A stretch of 64,000 nt of DNA, taken from contig JAGDVP010000007.1 of NCBI GenBank assembly GCA_023255735.1, positions 1-64,000 on the forward strand, read 5' to 3'. This stretch comes from Halothiobacillus sp. (GTDB lineage Bacteria > Pseudomonadota > Gammaproteobacteria > Halothiobacillales > Halothiobacillaceae). The notes beneath the pieces were generated by a model, which was given only the letters and a program-made list of their open reading frames with translations, did not search any database and had not been told where the DNA came from. This document shows, piece after piece, positions 9,312 to 17,532 of this stretch (positions are counted from its first letter, which is position 1; each line of letters starts with the position of its first letter). The position numbers were made by a program, and so were the translations under genes.

Positions 9312-9323
9312 GAGCATCTCCGC

Positions 9324-9359
9324 AAAAAACCCGCGCGCTCAATGATTGAGGTGCGCGCG
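9324..9359 (-). terminator. terminator or attenuator hairpin between the ThDP-enzyme gene and the kinase gene
   Basis: On the minus strand CGCGCG (9359-9354), CTCAAT (9350-9345), a one-base loop, ATTGAG and CGCGCG form a long stem with a 3-nt bulge at 9353-9351. TTTTTT (9329-9324) follows. It lies 11 nt past the stop codon of the ThDP-enzyme gene and just before the kinase start. It would reduce or end read-through into the kinase-glcDEF genes. Confidence 0.65.
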
Positions 9360-9370
9360 TTTACGTTCAA

Positions 9371-11557
9371 TTAGAATGCGGCTTTAACGCGTTTGGCGAT
9401 GTCGCCACCGGTCATGCCATTGAGCTCAAACAGCTCTTGCGGGCTGGCGGTGGTCTCCCCGCGTTTCCACGAGAACACCTCCCGGCGGGTGGCACGGCTG
9501 CGAATCAGCATCGGCTCAAGCGGCGCCGATGAGCCACCACTAACCGCGACCAGCATGTCGCCATCAAACAACGCATTAAAATCGGCATCGCTCATAAAGC
9601 CGTTGTCGGACTCGGGCACCGAATCCCAAGCGACATCGCTGGGGCGATAGAGCTGGCGTGGGTTGGCCGCCGCTACGATGCGCACTTTAAAGCCCGCCGC
9701 TTCCAACTCATCTTTGGCTGCAAAAATGGGCAAAAACACCATATCGCCCGTGGCGGCCAGCACGACGGTTTTATCGCCACCTGTGCTTTCATACAGCGTA
9801 GCGGCGCCTTGCAGGATGGCAGCTTTGGCCTGCGCTGGCGTGGTGTATACCGGCAGTGGCGTTTTCGAGGCGATAATCGTGATGCACTTGTTAAAGCTGT
9901 TAAGCGACCAAGCGTAGGCCGCTTGAATCATGTTCGCATCCGCCGGATACAGCAAAAAGCTGTTGCCATTTTTCATCATGGCGGCGAAATGGCCTTCAAT
10001 TTCGGGGCGCTGATGCGTCCAGCCGTTGCGACCTTGCTCCAGCGCGCCGGCGGTGAACATGCTGACCATCGACGGGGTTTTACGGCGCAGTTCAGCCATG
10101 GCCTGCGCCACGGTTTGCACAATGGGCCAGCCGTTAATCGCAAAGCTTTCATACGACAACCACACCGAACGTCCGCCGAACAGGGCAATCCCTGCGGCTA
10201 AACCCGCGCAGGCATCTTCATTCAAAGGCTCGTATACGCGGCCGCTCGGCACTTGGTTGTAGAGCGGGTCAGTGGTGGGGTGGCGAATTTTGAGCGCATC
10301 ATTGATGTTTTTCATCGCCGAGGCTTCGTTACCATCGGCATTGGTGACAATGAATTGGGTATCTTTTTGACCAACATAAGCGACCAGCGCGCCGAAGGCC
10401 GTGGCCGGCACCTGCGATTCGCCCACGGCAAAATTTTGCAGCGGCAAGCCGCTAATATCCGCCAAGGGGCGCTCGTGCTCGGTGACCGCCGTGTTAACGG
10501 CTGAACCACCCCCAGCGCGGATGAGGTTATCGCGCACCAGTGCCCAAGCCTCAGGGGCGAGCGCGCGGGTTTGCAAGGCTTCGATCATGTGGGGTTTATC
10601 CAGTGTATCGCCGGCATATAAATTGTGCGATTTGGCGCCATGAACATGCACGCCCGCACCTTTAATTTGCTTGATAATCAAGGCGGTGAACGTGCCATTC
10701 AATGCCAGTTGTGCCGCTTTGTGCGTGGCTTGCAACACGGCTTTACCAAACGCCCTGCGCGCCGCAGGTGAGAAGCGGGTCGAATCGACATACTCGCCCT
10801 CTTGATCCATATCATCATAATCTTTGGCATTGATGAGAATCACTTCTTTAAAGCCGTGGCCGTACCAGTACGCCTTCATGCGCTCATTCGTCCACAGTGA
10901 GCACATCGAGTGGTGCTCTTGGCTGTAGCCGTTCCAAATCAAAATAGGCAAAAAGTTTGTAATGTCGGGGAACGCGGTGTTGAAGTGCAACATGGAGTTC
11001 AAAATATACGGCTCACCCATGCCGCCATCGCCGATGGTGACGGGGAAGAGTTTATCGCGGTGCAAATACGCGCCCGCCATCGCAAAATGCTGGCCTTGCC
11101 CCAAGGGGCCAGCTGGCGCCAATAAGCCCGGAATGGCGCCGGATAAATGCCCGAGCAAACCATGCTTTTCACGGAAGCGCGCGCGCAGGTCATCTACCGT
11201 GTGGATGCCCATTTTTTCAAGCGACCGATCTAAAAACATCGCACTGTAAAAGCCGGGCGCGTGATGCCCTACTTCAGTCACCATGTTTTTATGACCCAGC
11301 AGCATCAAGGCGGCATGAACATCTGCCGATGAGGCATAACCACCGGGGTGACCGGAGGCTTTCGCGCCGGTGATTTGCAGCGTTAAATACCGCAGCGCAT
11401 CGGCAGTGAGCAGGGTTTGAAAAGCTGCCGCATCGCTATTGACATCCGCAATGGCGGTGGCGCCTTCAGGCACAGCGGGGTGCTTGCCCAAGGTATCGAA
11501 ATCAGGCCAGGCGGGATTGAAGTATTGAATGCCTTGGGTGAAGCTTGGGTTACTCAT
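9371..11557 (-). CDS. thiamine-diphosphate enzyme related to phosphoketolase and transketolase
   Basis: A ThDP-dependent ketol-transferring enzyme of 728 residues, shorter than classical Xfp phosphoketolases (about 790-825). The N-terminal part has transketolase-like signatures: ASGHPGG near residue 67, GPLGQG near 150, and the ThDP motif from GDGGMGEP near 176 to N209. The middle and C-terminal parts are phosphoketolase-like (WLSYESFAINGWP, NGWTHQRPEIEGH, YPADANMIQAAY). Phosphoketolases split xylulose-5-P or fructose-6-P to acetyl-P, and transketolases move two-carbon units. The donor used here cannot be read from sequence. The start ATG has AGGAA 7 nt upstream. It is divergent from an IclR regulator and heads the glycolate cluster, though a hairpin follows it. 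Confidence 0.8.
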   Translation of the reverse strand: MSNPSFTQGIQYFNPAWPDFDTLGKHPAVPEGATAIADVNSDAAAFQTLLTADALRYLTLQITGAKASGHPGGYASSADVHAALMLLGHKNMVTEVGHHAPGFYSAMFLDRSLEKMGIHTVDDLRARFREKHGLLGHLSGAIPGLLAPAGPLGQGQHFAMAGAYLHRDKLFPVTIGDGGMGEPYILNSMLHFNTAFPDITNFLPILIWNGYSQEHHSMCSLWTNERMKAYWYGHGFKEVILINAKDYDDMDQEGEYVDSTRFSPAARRAFGKAVLQATHKAAQLALNGTFTALIIKQIKGAGVHVHGAKSHNLYAGDTLDKPHMIEALQTRALAPEAWALVRDNLIRAGGGSAVNTAVTEHERPLADISGLPLQNFAVGESQVPATAFGALVAYVGQKDTQFIVTNADGNEASAMKNINDALKIRHPTTDPLYNQVPSGRVYEPLNEDACAGLAAGIALFGGRSVWLSYESFAINGWPIVQTVAQAMAELRRKTPSMVSMFTAGALEQGRNGWTHQRPEIEGHFAAMMKNGNSFLLYPADANMIQAAYAWSLNSFNKCITIIASKTPLPVYTTPAQAKAAILQGAATLYESTGGDKTVVLAATGDMVFLPIFAAKDELEAAGFKVRIVAAANPRQLYRPSDVAWDSVPESDNGFMSDADFNALFDGDMLVAVSGGSSAPLEPMLIRSRATRREVFSWKRGETTASPQELFELNGMTGGDIAKRVKAAF

Positions 11558-11609
11558 GACAGGTTCCTATGCGTTGCTCATCGAAAAAGGGGAGAGGGCA
11601 AGATTTCTC

Positions 11610-11639
11610 TTGACGCTGACTTTAGCGAGCTTTCATAAT
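11610..11639 (+). promoter_or_regulatory. predicted promoter of the IclR regulator gene
   Basis: TTGACG (11610-11615) and CATAAT (11634-11639) are separated by 18 nt, a good sigma-70 match. They lie 66 nt before the regulator start, in the divergent gap with the ThDP-enzyme gene. The -10 element overlaps one arm of an inverted repeat, suggesting autoregulation. Confidence 0.5.
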
Positions 11640-11676
11640 TTCTCAATGCAAAATCGTTTTCACAATATGAAATTAT
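11635..11676. promoter_or_regulatory. candidate IclR-type operator (inverted repeat)
   Basis: ATAATTTC (11635-11642) is repeated inverted as GAAATTAT (11669-11676), 34 bp centre to centre, in the divergent promoter region between the ThDP-enzyme gene and the regulator gene. The shared half-site reappears partly as TTGAAAT at 11680-11686. IclR-family proteins commonly bind paired AT-rich palindromes. The assignment rests on position and symmetry only. Confidence 0.4.
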
Positions 11677-11705
11677 CAATTGAAATAGCGCGAACAGGAA
11701 ATCCC

Positions 11706-12455
11706 ATGTCTGAACCCCAAGACCGCGCCAGCGGTATTCAAGTCATCGACCGCGCAGTGTGCCTAATGCAAGCCCTTGCACGCTATCCGCACCCGGTCAG
11801 CCTCAAAATTTTGGCGGCAGAGTGTGGCCTGCATGCCTCAACCGCGCACCGTATTCTGGCGACTTTGGCTTTGCATCATTGGGTCGATAAACCGAGCGAG
11901 GGCTATGCCTTGGGCAGCGCGTTGGTGCGCCTCGCGGCACGCGCGCGCCCCGCCCCGCGCTGGCGAGAAATCGCCTTGCCCATTTTGGCTGAGTTGTGTG
12001 AGGCGCTTGGCGAAAGTGTGAATTTAACCGTGCGCGAAGGCGATGAGGTGGTGTATGTCGAACGCTCGGTGCCGAACCGCATGATGCGGGTCGAGCAAGT
12101 CATTGGTACGCGGGCGCCGCTGCATGTGACCTCGGTGGGTAAAATTTTGCTGGGCGCGGAAGGTGCCACCGCCATCAGCCGTTATGCCGAGCGCACCGGT
12201 TTGTTGCCGCTCACCAAAAACACGATTCGCCAAACCGAGGCGCTTATTGATGCCTGCCTCACCGCTGCCCACACGGGCTTTGCCTTTGATAACGAAGAGG
12301 CGGAAATCGGCGTGGGCTGCATTGGCGTTTTGGTGCGCGATGCCGATGGTGTGCCGGTGGCGGGCTTATCCATCTCCAGCCCCATCGAGCGCCGGCAAGA
12401 TCACTGGGTTACGCATTTGCAAGCGGCGGCAAAAAAAATCGAAGCGCGGTTGTAG
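11706..12455 (+). CDS. IclR-family transcriptional regulator
   Basis: A regulator of 249 residues from ATG 11706, which has AGGAA 5 nt upstream. The frame is open farther upstream to 11529, but that stretch overlaps the start of the divergent ThDP-enzyme gene and is not IclR-like. The N-terminal winged helix-turn-helix includes SLKILAAECGLHASTAHRIL (about residues 35-55). The effector-binding domain has TSVGKILLG and the acid-sensing region EEAEIGVGCIGVLV. E. coli relatives AllR and IclR sense glyoxylate and related acids. The divergent position makes it the likely regulator of the glycolate cluster, with a small organic acid as probable ligand. Confidence 0.9.
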   Translation: MSEPQDRASGIQVIDRAVCLMQALARYPHPVSLKILAAECGLHASTAHRILATLALHHWVDKPSEGYALGSALVRLAARARPAPRWREIALPILAELCEALGESVNLTVREGDEVVYVERSVPNRMMRVEQVIGTRAPLHVTSVGKILLGAEGATAISRYAERTGLLPLTKNTIRQTEALIDACLTAAHTGFAFDNEEAEIGVGCIGVLVRDADGVPVAGLSISSPIERRQDHWVTHLQAAAKKIEARL

Positions 12456-12485
12456 TTTGGTCGTCATTTCAAAATTGCGACGGTG

Positions 12486-13043
12486 TTAAACCGAATTTAA
12501 CGCCACATCGAAGGGCGTTTTAACCCGGATAGAATGCCTATTTGTGATGAGATTGACCCCTTCGCGTTCAAGCAAGCGCGCTTTTAGGGCGGTGCCGCCG
12601 CCGGAATAGGCACCGAGCGTGCCATCGGCGTGAATCACCCGATGGCAGGGAATTACAAAGGGCAGCGGGTTTTTTGCTAAGGCAGAACCCACGGCGCGGC
12701 TCGCTTGGGGCTTGCCGATGACGCGGGCGATAAAACCGTAGCTGCGCACCTGTCCCGGCGGAATTTGGGCGGTGATCTCTAAAACCTGTTGCTGAAATGG
12801 GGTGAGCCCCGCCAAACTGATTGGCGCAGCATAGCGGGTATTTTCAGTGAAAAGTACTGAAATTTGCTGCGAAAAAGCGATCAGTTCGGCATCTGCACGC
12901 ATCGGCGTAATCCCGGTGCGCCGGCGGATTGTGGCCACACAGTCCTGCTCAAGCCCTAGCGTGATATGGCATAAACCCGCGTCTGAAAATACCGCATACA
13001 GGGTGCCGATGGCGGCGGTAACCGCTGTGAATTTTAGGGTCAT
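12486..13043 (-). CDS. ogt: methylated-DNA-protein-cysteine methyltransferase (O6-methylguanine-DNA methyltransferase)
   Basis: A suicide DNA-repair protein of 185 residues that moves the methyl group from O6-methylguanine to its own cysteine. The acceptor site is IPCHRVIHADG. The helix-turn-helix region before it includes PPGQVRSYGFIA and ASRAVGSALAKNPLP with the arginine finger, and GAYSGGG follows. The N-terminal ribonuclease-like domain is present, as in Ogt and the C-terminal half of Ada. There is no Ada N-terminal zinc domain. It is convergent with the IclR gene, 30 nt apart. Confidence 0.92.
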   Translation of the reverse strand: MTLKFTAVTAAIGTLYAVFSDAGLCHITLGLEQDCVATIRRRTGITPMRADAELIAFSQQISVLFTENTRYAAPISLAGLTPFQQQVLEITAQIPPGQVRSYGFIARVIGKPQASRAVGSALAKNPLPFVIPCHRVIHADGTLGAYSGGGTALKARLLEREGVNLITNRHSIRVKTPFDVALNSV

Positions 13044-13161
13044 CCGGGGGGCTCACTTAAGCGTACAGGGCATGAAGGCTGCCTGATTTTTATAAAAAGG
13101 TGCGGTGATGATACTCGGCGGCGCGCCGCTTGGTGGGCATGTATGCCTCTCTTGTTCGCAT

Positions 13162-13188
13162 AAAAAACCCCCGAATTACTTCGGGGGT
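13162..13188 (-). terminator. intrinsic terminator of the DEAD-box helicase gene
   Basis: A perfect 8-bp stem (CCCCCGAA 13168-13175, TTCGGGGG 13180-13187) with a 4-nt loop. On the minus strand it is followed by TTTTTT. It lies about 50 nt past the helicase stop codon. Confidence 0.85.
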
Positions 13189-13239
13189 GTTGTACCTAAC
13201 GCTCGGCTGCAGCTTGGCTTATGGGCTCAGCGTGTGGGT

Positions 13240-15027
13240 TTAACTGCGGGGCTTTGGCCGGCGGGGTTTGCCGCCGAACGAATCCCCCCCGCGCGGGGCG
13301 GGTTTGCGGGGCGCCGATGGGCGGCGATTGCCGTTGCCGCGTTCATCATCCCCGCCGCCTGGGCCGGCTTCACTGATGTCGAGCGGAATACCTAAGACAT
13401 GCAGGCGTTTGAGCTGCGCAAACACTTCGGGCGGCATGCCTTCGGGTAAATCAACCGTGCTATGCGCATCAAAAATGCGAATCGCGCCGATGTATTTGCT
13501 CTCAATGCCCGCTTCGTTGGCTAAGGCGCCTACGATATTTTTGGGCTGAACGCCGTGTTCATGACCAATTTCAATGCGATATTTGGTGCGGGGTATGTCA
13601 TCGTTGCGCGGACTGCGTGGCTCGCTGCGGCGGACATCACGGTCATTGCCGCGATCGGCATTGCGCTCACCCCGATCAGGGCGATCAAAGCTAGGCATTT
13701 CTGGCGCTTGCTCGGGCAATAAGGGGCGCTCTTTTTGTGCCAAGTAGGCGAGTGCTGCGGCAATTTCGGGCAGGCCGGCATCATGTTCGCTTTGATACTC
13801 TTCCACCAAGGTTTCAAAAAAGGCGAGTTCTTGCGATTCGATTGCCTCTGAAATTTGGTTTTTGAATTCAGCGGTGCGTTTATCGGCAATATCGCCTTGG
13901 CTGGGTAAGCGCATCGGGGCAATGAGCTGGCCGGTGGCGCGTTCAATGGCACCTAACATGCGTTTTTCACGCGGGGCTACGAATAAAATCGCCTCACCCG
14001 AACGACCCGCGCGACCGGTGCGGCCAATGCGATGAACGTAAGATTCGGTATCTAGCGGGATGTCGTAGTTAATCACATGGCTGACGCGCGCCACATCAAT
14101 GCCGCGTGCCGCCACATCGGTGGCAATAATAATGTCGAGCGAACCGCGTTTAAGGCGTTCAATCGCTTTTTCACGGTGCGCCTGATTCATATCGCCATTG
14201 AGCGCGGAGGCGGCAAAGCCGCGCGCTTCAAGTTTTTCGGCCAATTCCGTGGTGGCCACTTTGGTGCGCACGAAAATAATCACCGCATCGAAATCTTCAA
14301 CTTCTAAAATACGGGTCAGCGCATCGAGCTTGTGCATGCCACTGACCGGCCAGTAGCGTTGATTAATCGCTTTAACCGTTGAGGTGCTGGATTTGATGGC
14401 AATTTCTTCGGGGTTGCGCAAATGCCGTTGGGCAATGCGCCGAATTTGCTCTGGCATGGTGGCCGAGAACAAAGCCACTTGGCGATTGGCGGGGGTTTTG
14501 CTCAAAATTTCATCGACATCATCGATAAAGCCCATGCGCAACATTTCATCGGCTTCATCCAACACAACGGCTTGAATTTGGTTGAGTTTTAAGGTGCCGC
14601 GCTTGATGTGATCTTGGATTCGACCGGGGGTACCCACTACGACATGGACGCCGCGCTTTAAGCCGCGCAATTGGGGTTCCATTGCTTGCCCGCCGTAAAC
14701 GGGTAAAACGTGGAAATTGGGCAGGTAACGGGCATAAGCCTGCATGGCTTCAGCCACTTGAATGGCAAGCTCGCGGGTAGGCGCCAAAACCAGAAGCTGC
14801 GGCGCATGTAAATTAATATCAATGCGGCTCAGCAAGGGTAAGGCAAATGCGCCGGTTTTGCCGGTGCCGGTTTGTGCCATGCCAATCACATCGCGCCCTT
14901 CGAGCAGGACGGGAATACTTTTGGCTTGGATGGGTGAGGGGCTTTCATAACCCAGCTCTTCGACTGCGCGTAATAACGGGGCAGCAAGGCCGAGATCAGA
15001 AAATAAAAGGGTGTTTTCTTCAGACAT
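13240..15027 (-). CDS. deaD: DEAD-box ATP-dependent RNA helicase, DeaD/CsdA type
   Basis: An RNA helicase of 595 residues, likely acting in ribosome assembly and mRNA turnover, especially in the cold. The two RecA-like domains carry the Q-motif (SPIQAKSIPVLLEGRD), AQTGTGKTGA, PTRELA, VLDEADEML, SATMP and HRIGRTGRAGR. A DbpA-type RNA-binding domain (about 485-560, TKYRIEIGHEHGVQPKNIVG) and a basic Gly/Arg/Pro-rich tail follow. The acidic/basic linker rich in RGERNADRGND is typical of the group. It stands alone and ends at a strong terminator. Confidence 0.95.
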   Translation of the reverse strand: MSEENTLLFSDLGLAAPLLRAVEELGYESPSPIQAKSIPVLLEGRDVIGMAQTGTGKTGAFALPLLSRIDINLHAPQLLVLAPTRELAIQVAEAMQAYARYLPNFHVLPVYGGQAMEPQLRGLKRGVHVVVGTPGRIQDHIKRGTLKLNQIQAVVLDEADEMLRMGFIDDVDEILSKTPANRQVALFSATMPEQIRRIAQRHLRNPEEIAIKSSTSTVKAINQRYWPVSGMHKLDALTRILEVEDFDAVIIFVRTKVATTELAEKLEARGFAASALNGDMNQAHREKAIERLKRGSLDIIIATDVAARGIDVARVSHVINYDIPLDTESYVHRIGRTGRAGRSGEAILFVAPREKRMLGAIERATGQLIAPMRLPSQGDIADKRTAEFKNQISEAIESQELAFFETLVEEYQSEHDAGLPEIAAALAYLAQKERPLLPEQAPEMPSFDRPDRGERNADRGNDRDVRRSEPRSPRNDDIPRTKYRIEIGHEHGVQPKNIVGALANEAGIESKYIGAIRIFDAHSTVDLPEGMPPEVFAQLKRLHVLGIPLDISEAGPGGGDDERGNGNRRPSAPRKPAPRGGDSFGGKPRRPKPRS

Positions 15028-15083
15028 GAGGATGCAGGCTCTCTATAGTACGAGTTTGCCCCCAGTGGGGTTCACCGAGGTGC

Positions 15084-15126
15084 AAAACAAAAAAGCGCGA
15101 CATTAGCGCGTTGGAATGTCGCGCTT
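15084..15126 (-). terminator. intrinsic terminator of the GT4 glycosyltransferase gene
   Basis: A 12-bp stem (AAGCGCGACATT 15093-15104, AATGTCGCGCTT 15115-15126) with a 10-nt loop. The minus strand downstream is T-rich. It lies about 70 nt past the stop of the glycosyltransferase gene and upstream of the helicase gene. Confidence 0.7.
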
Positions 15127-15195
15127 ATCGAGCCGGTATGGGGGTTTAAGTTGCGCACTATACGTGAAACCCCGGCGCTTGTCTTGAGTTTTCTT

Positions 15196-16407
15196 TTAGT
15201 CCATCAAGCCGTTATCGTTTTGATCGTGGGTATTTCGCAAAACAAGCGCGGTGTATTGGCTGAGGATTTGCTGGGTTTTTTGTTCCGCCGACCAGCTTGC
15301 CGCATAACGCACCGCGCATTCGGCCATGTACTGGTATCGCGCCGGGTCTTGGATGAGGAAGGCGACTTCATTGGCAAACGCGCGGGGTTCTTCCGGGGCG
15401 ATAATGCACCCGCCTTCAGAATTGAGTACATCGAGCGTGCCCATGACGCCGAGCGCCACCACCGGGGTGCCTAGGGCTAGTGCTTCGACCAATACCAGCC
15501 CTTGGGTTTCTGTGCGCGAAGCAAATACGAAGACATCGGCGGCGCGGTAGGCATCCTGAAGTGCGCCATCTCGGCGCATATAACCCACGCATTTGACGGA
15601 TGCGCGAATACCTAAGGCGTTAATTTGATGATTGATGTGGCGTTCGGCAGGGCCTTCGCCGGCAATAACGAGCACAGCATTGGGGATTTTTTCCAATACA
15701 AGGGGCAGCATCGTGAGTAAAAAATCGATATTTTTTTCCAAGGCAACGCGACCGACATAGAGCAGCAAGGGTTGTTCGGCGGTGATGCCGAGTTGGGCGC
15801 GAAAATCACTTTGCACAGGGGTGCAAAATTGCGTGAAATTTAGGCCGGTGGGGATGATGTGCATGGGGGTGTTGACCCCGTAGGTCATCAACGTGTTGCG
15901 CATGGGGGTTGAGGGCACAATAAGGCCATCCACCGCATTGCATTGACTGCGAGAAAAAAAGCGCGCGGCACTTTTCAGCCAAGATTTTGGCAGCCAGCGA
16001 ATGTAGTTATAAAGGTATTCTTCAAAAAAAGTATGGTAGCTCTCAACCACGGGCACGTTAAGCGCTCGGGCAATTTTAACGCCGGCATAATGCGCGACAA
16101 ACGGCGTGTGAATATGGACTAAATCCACCGCGCGGCTCTGCAATATCGGGATTAAGCCACAGGCGATATTAAAGCGCATCATGCGGTCTTCTGGGTCGAA
16201 AATCACATCGCGGGCGGGGATTCTTAAAATATCTTCATCATCCAAATGATCGCTTGCCCGCGCTAAGGCGTGCGCTTCGGGGTATTCCGGGCAGATCAGG
16301 GTCACTCGGTGGCCAAGCGCACGAAGCTCACCGCGAAAGCTGTCAATTGAGGTGGATACCCCGTTAATCCGAGGAAAATACACATCGGAGATCATCAGAA
16401 TATGCAC
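15196..16407 (-). CDS. glycosyltransferase family 4 protein
   Basis: A GT-B fold retaining glycosyltransferase of 403 residues. The N-terminal half begins MHILMISDVYFPRINGVSTS and has the acceptor-side motif HIHTPFVAHYAG. The C-terminal half has YVGRVALEKNIDFLL, ADVFVFASRTETQGLVLVEALA and the E-x7-E donor site. These features resemble diacylglycerol glucosyltransferases and phosphatidylinositol mannosyltransferase-like enzymes, so a lipid acceptor is plausible, but the substrate cannot be fixed. It is transcribed divergently from fabD. No polysaccharide cluster surrounds it. Confidence 0.88.
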   Translation of the reverse strand: MHILMISDVYFPRINGVSTSIDSFRGELRALGHRVTLICPEYPEAHALARASDHLDDEDILRIPARDVIFDPEDRMMRFNIACGLIPILQSRAVDLVHIHTPFVAHYAGVKIARALNVPVVESYHTFFEEYLYNYIRWLPKSWLKSAARFFSRSQCNAVDGLIVPSTPMRNTLMTYGVNTPMHIIPTGLNFTQFCTPVQSDFRAQLGITAEQPLLLYVGRVALEKNIDFLLTMLPLVLEKIPNAVLVIAGEGPAERHINHQINALGIRASVKCVGYMRRDGALQDAYRAADVFVFASRTETQGLVLVEALALGTPVVALGVMGTLDVLNSEGGCIIAPEEPRAFANEVAFLIQDPARYQYMAECAVRYAASWSAEQKTQQILSQYTALVLRNTHDQNDNGLMD

Positions 16408-16563
16408 ACACCACCTCCATTGGTAAAAATGGTACCCAGACTGTCGGATTTTTATGACAGTTTCGTGATTGCATGCCGCCTAAAAATACCGGCATTAACC
16501 GGGTGCAGAATTTGTCTGTGATAGCATGAACGTTAGTTTGTCACAACTAAATAAGGAATCAGT

Positions 16564-17490
16564 ATGATTGCAGGGGTTTTTCCGGGGCAGGGGTCACAGT
16601 CTATTGGCATGATGTCGGGCTGGGGCGTTTATGAGCCGCAAGCTATCGAAGTTTTTGAAGAGGCAAGCGCGGTACTGGGCTTTGATTTATGGTCGCTTGT
16701 GGCCTTGGGCGAGGCGGCTCAGCTGAATCAAACCGAAATCACACAGCCCGCCATGTTGGCGGCCGATGTGGCTGCGTGGCGAATTTATTTGCATCAAGGC
16801 GGGCATCAGCCCATTGCGCTGGCGGGGCATAGCTTGGGTGAATATGCCGCCTTGGTGGCCGCCAAAAGCCTTGACTTTGCCGATGCGATTAAATTAGTAG
16901 CCGAGCGGGGGCGCTTAATGCAAGCCGCCGTTGCGCCGGGCGTGGGTGCGATGGCGGCCGTGTTGGGGTTAGATGATGAGGTGGTGCTGGCGGTATGCGC
17001 GCAGGCGGCAGAAGGCCAAGTTTGCGAGGCGGTGAATTTCAATTCACCCGGACAAGTGGTCATCGCCGGTGATGCGGCCGCGGTGATGCGGGCTGAAGCC
17101 CTCGCTAAAACAGCCGGCGCCAAGCGGTTTTTGCCACTCCCCGTGAGTGTGCCTTCGCACTCAAGCTTAATGAGTGAAGCGGCGCGTGGCTTAGATGCTT
17201 ATTTGAAAAATGTCATCATCCAGCCGCCCCAAATTCCCGTGCTGCACAACGTAGATGCGCAATGCCATGATGATGCGCTGGCAATTCGTCATGCGCTGGT
17301 TGAGCAATTGTATCGCCCGGTGCAATGGGTCGCGTGCGTGCGGGCTTTGCATAGCCGCGGTTGCAATCGCCAATTTGAATTTGGCCCAGGTAAAGTGCTC
17401 ACCGGCTTGGCTAAGCGCATTGAGCGCGGCATCAATGGCGTTGGTATTTTTGATGCGGCAAGTTTAGAGGCTCTGCTGCCAAAAGTTTGA
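16564..17490 (+). CDS. fabD: malonyl-CoA:ACP transacylase FabD
   Basis: Loads malonyl groups onto acyl carrier protein for fatty-acid elongation. It has 308 residues, the usual length. The N-terminal motif GVFPGQGSQSIGM and the nucleophile elbow ALAGHSLGEYAALVA (catalytic Ser) are present, and the catalytic His is in VPSHSSLM. AAGGA lies before the ATG. It heads fabD-fabG-acpP-fabF. Many gammaproteobacteria also have plsX and fabH upstream, but here the neighbour is a divergent glycosyltransferase. Confidence 0.97.
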   Translation: MIAGVFPGQGSQSIGMMSGWGVYEPQAIEVFEEASAVLGFDLWSLVALGEAAQLNQTEITQPAMLAADVAAWRIYLHQGGHQPIALAGHSLGEYAALVAAKSLDFADAIKLVAERGRLMQAAVAPGVGAMAAVLGLDDEVVLAVCAQAAEGQVCEAVNFNSPGQVVIAGDAAAVMRAEALAKTAGAKRFLPLPVSVPSHSSLMSEAARGLDAYLKNVIIQPPQIPVLHNVDAQCHDDALAIRHALVEQLYRPVQWVACVRALHSRGCNRQFEFGPGKVLTGLAKRIERGINGVGIFDAASLEALLPKV

Positions 17491-17532
17491 ACCAATTGAA
17501 TCTGATTTTTTATTAAAGAGCGTATTGTAAGC

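Noticed and set aside
9371-11557. Plain transketolase or plain Xfp phosphoketolase
   Set aside because: The motifs are mixed and the length is intermediate, so neither name was applied without qualification.
11529-11705. N-terminal extension of the IclR regulator
   Set aside because: It would overlap the divergent gene start and both predicted promoter elements. ATG 11706 has a good ribosome binding site and gives the family length.
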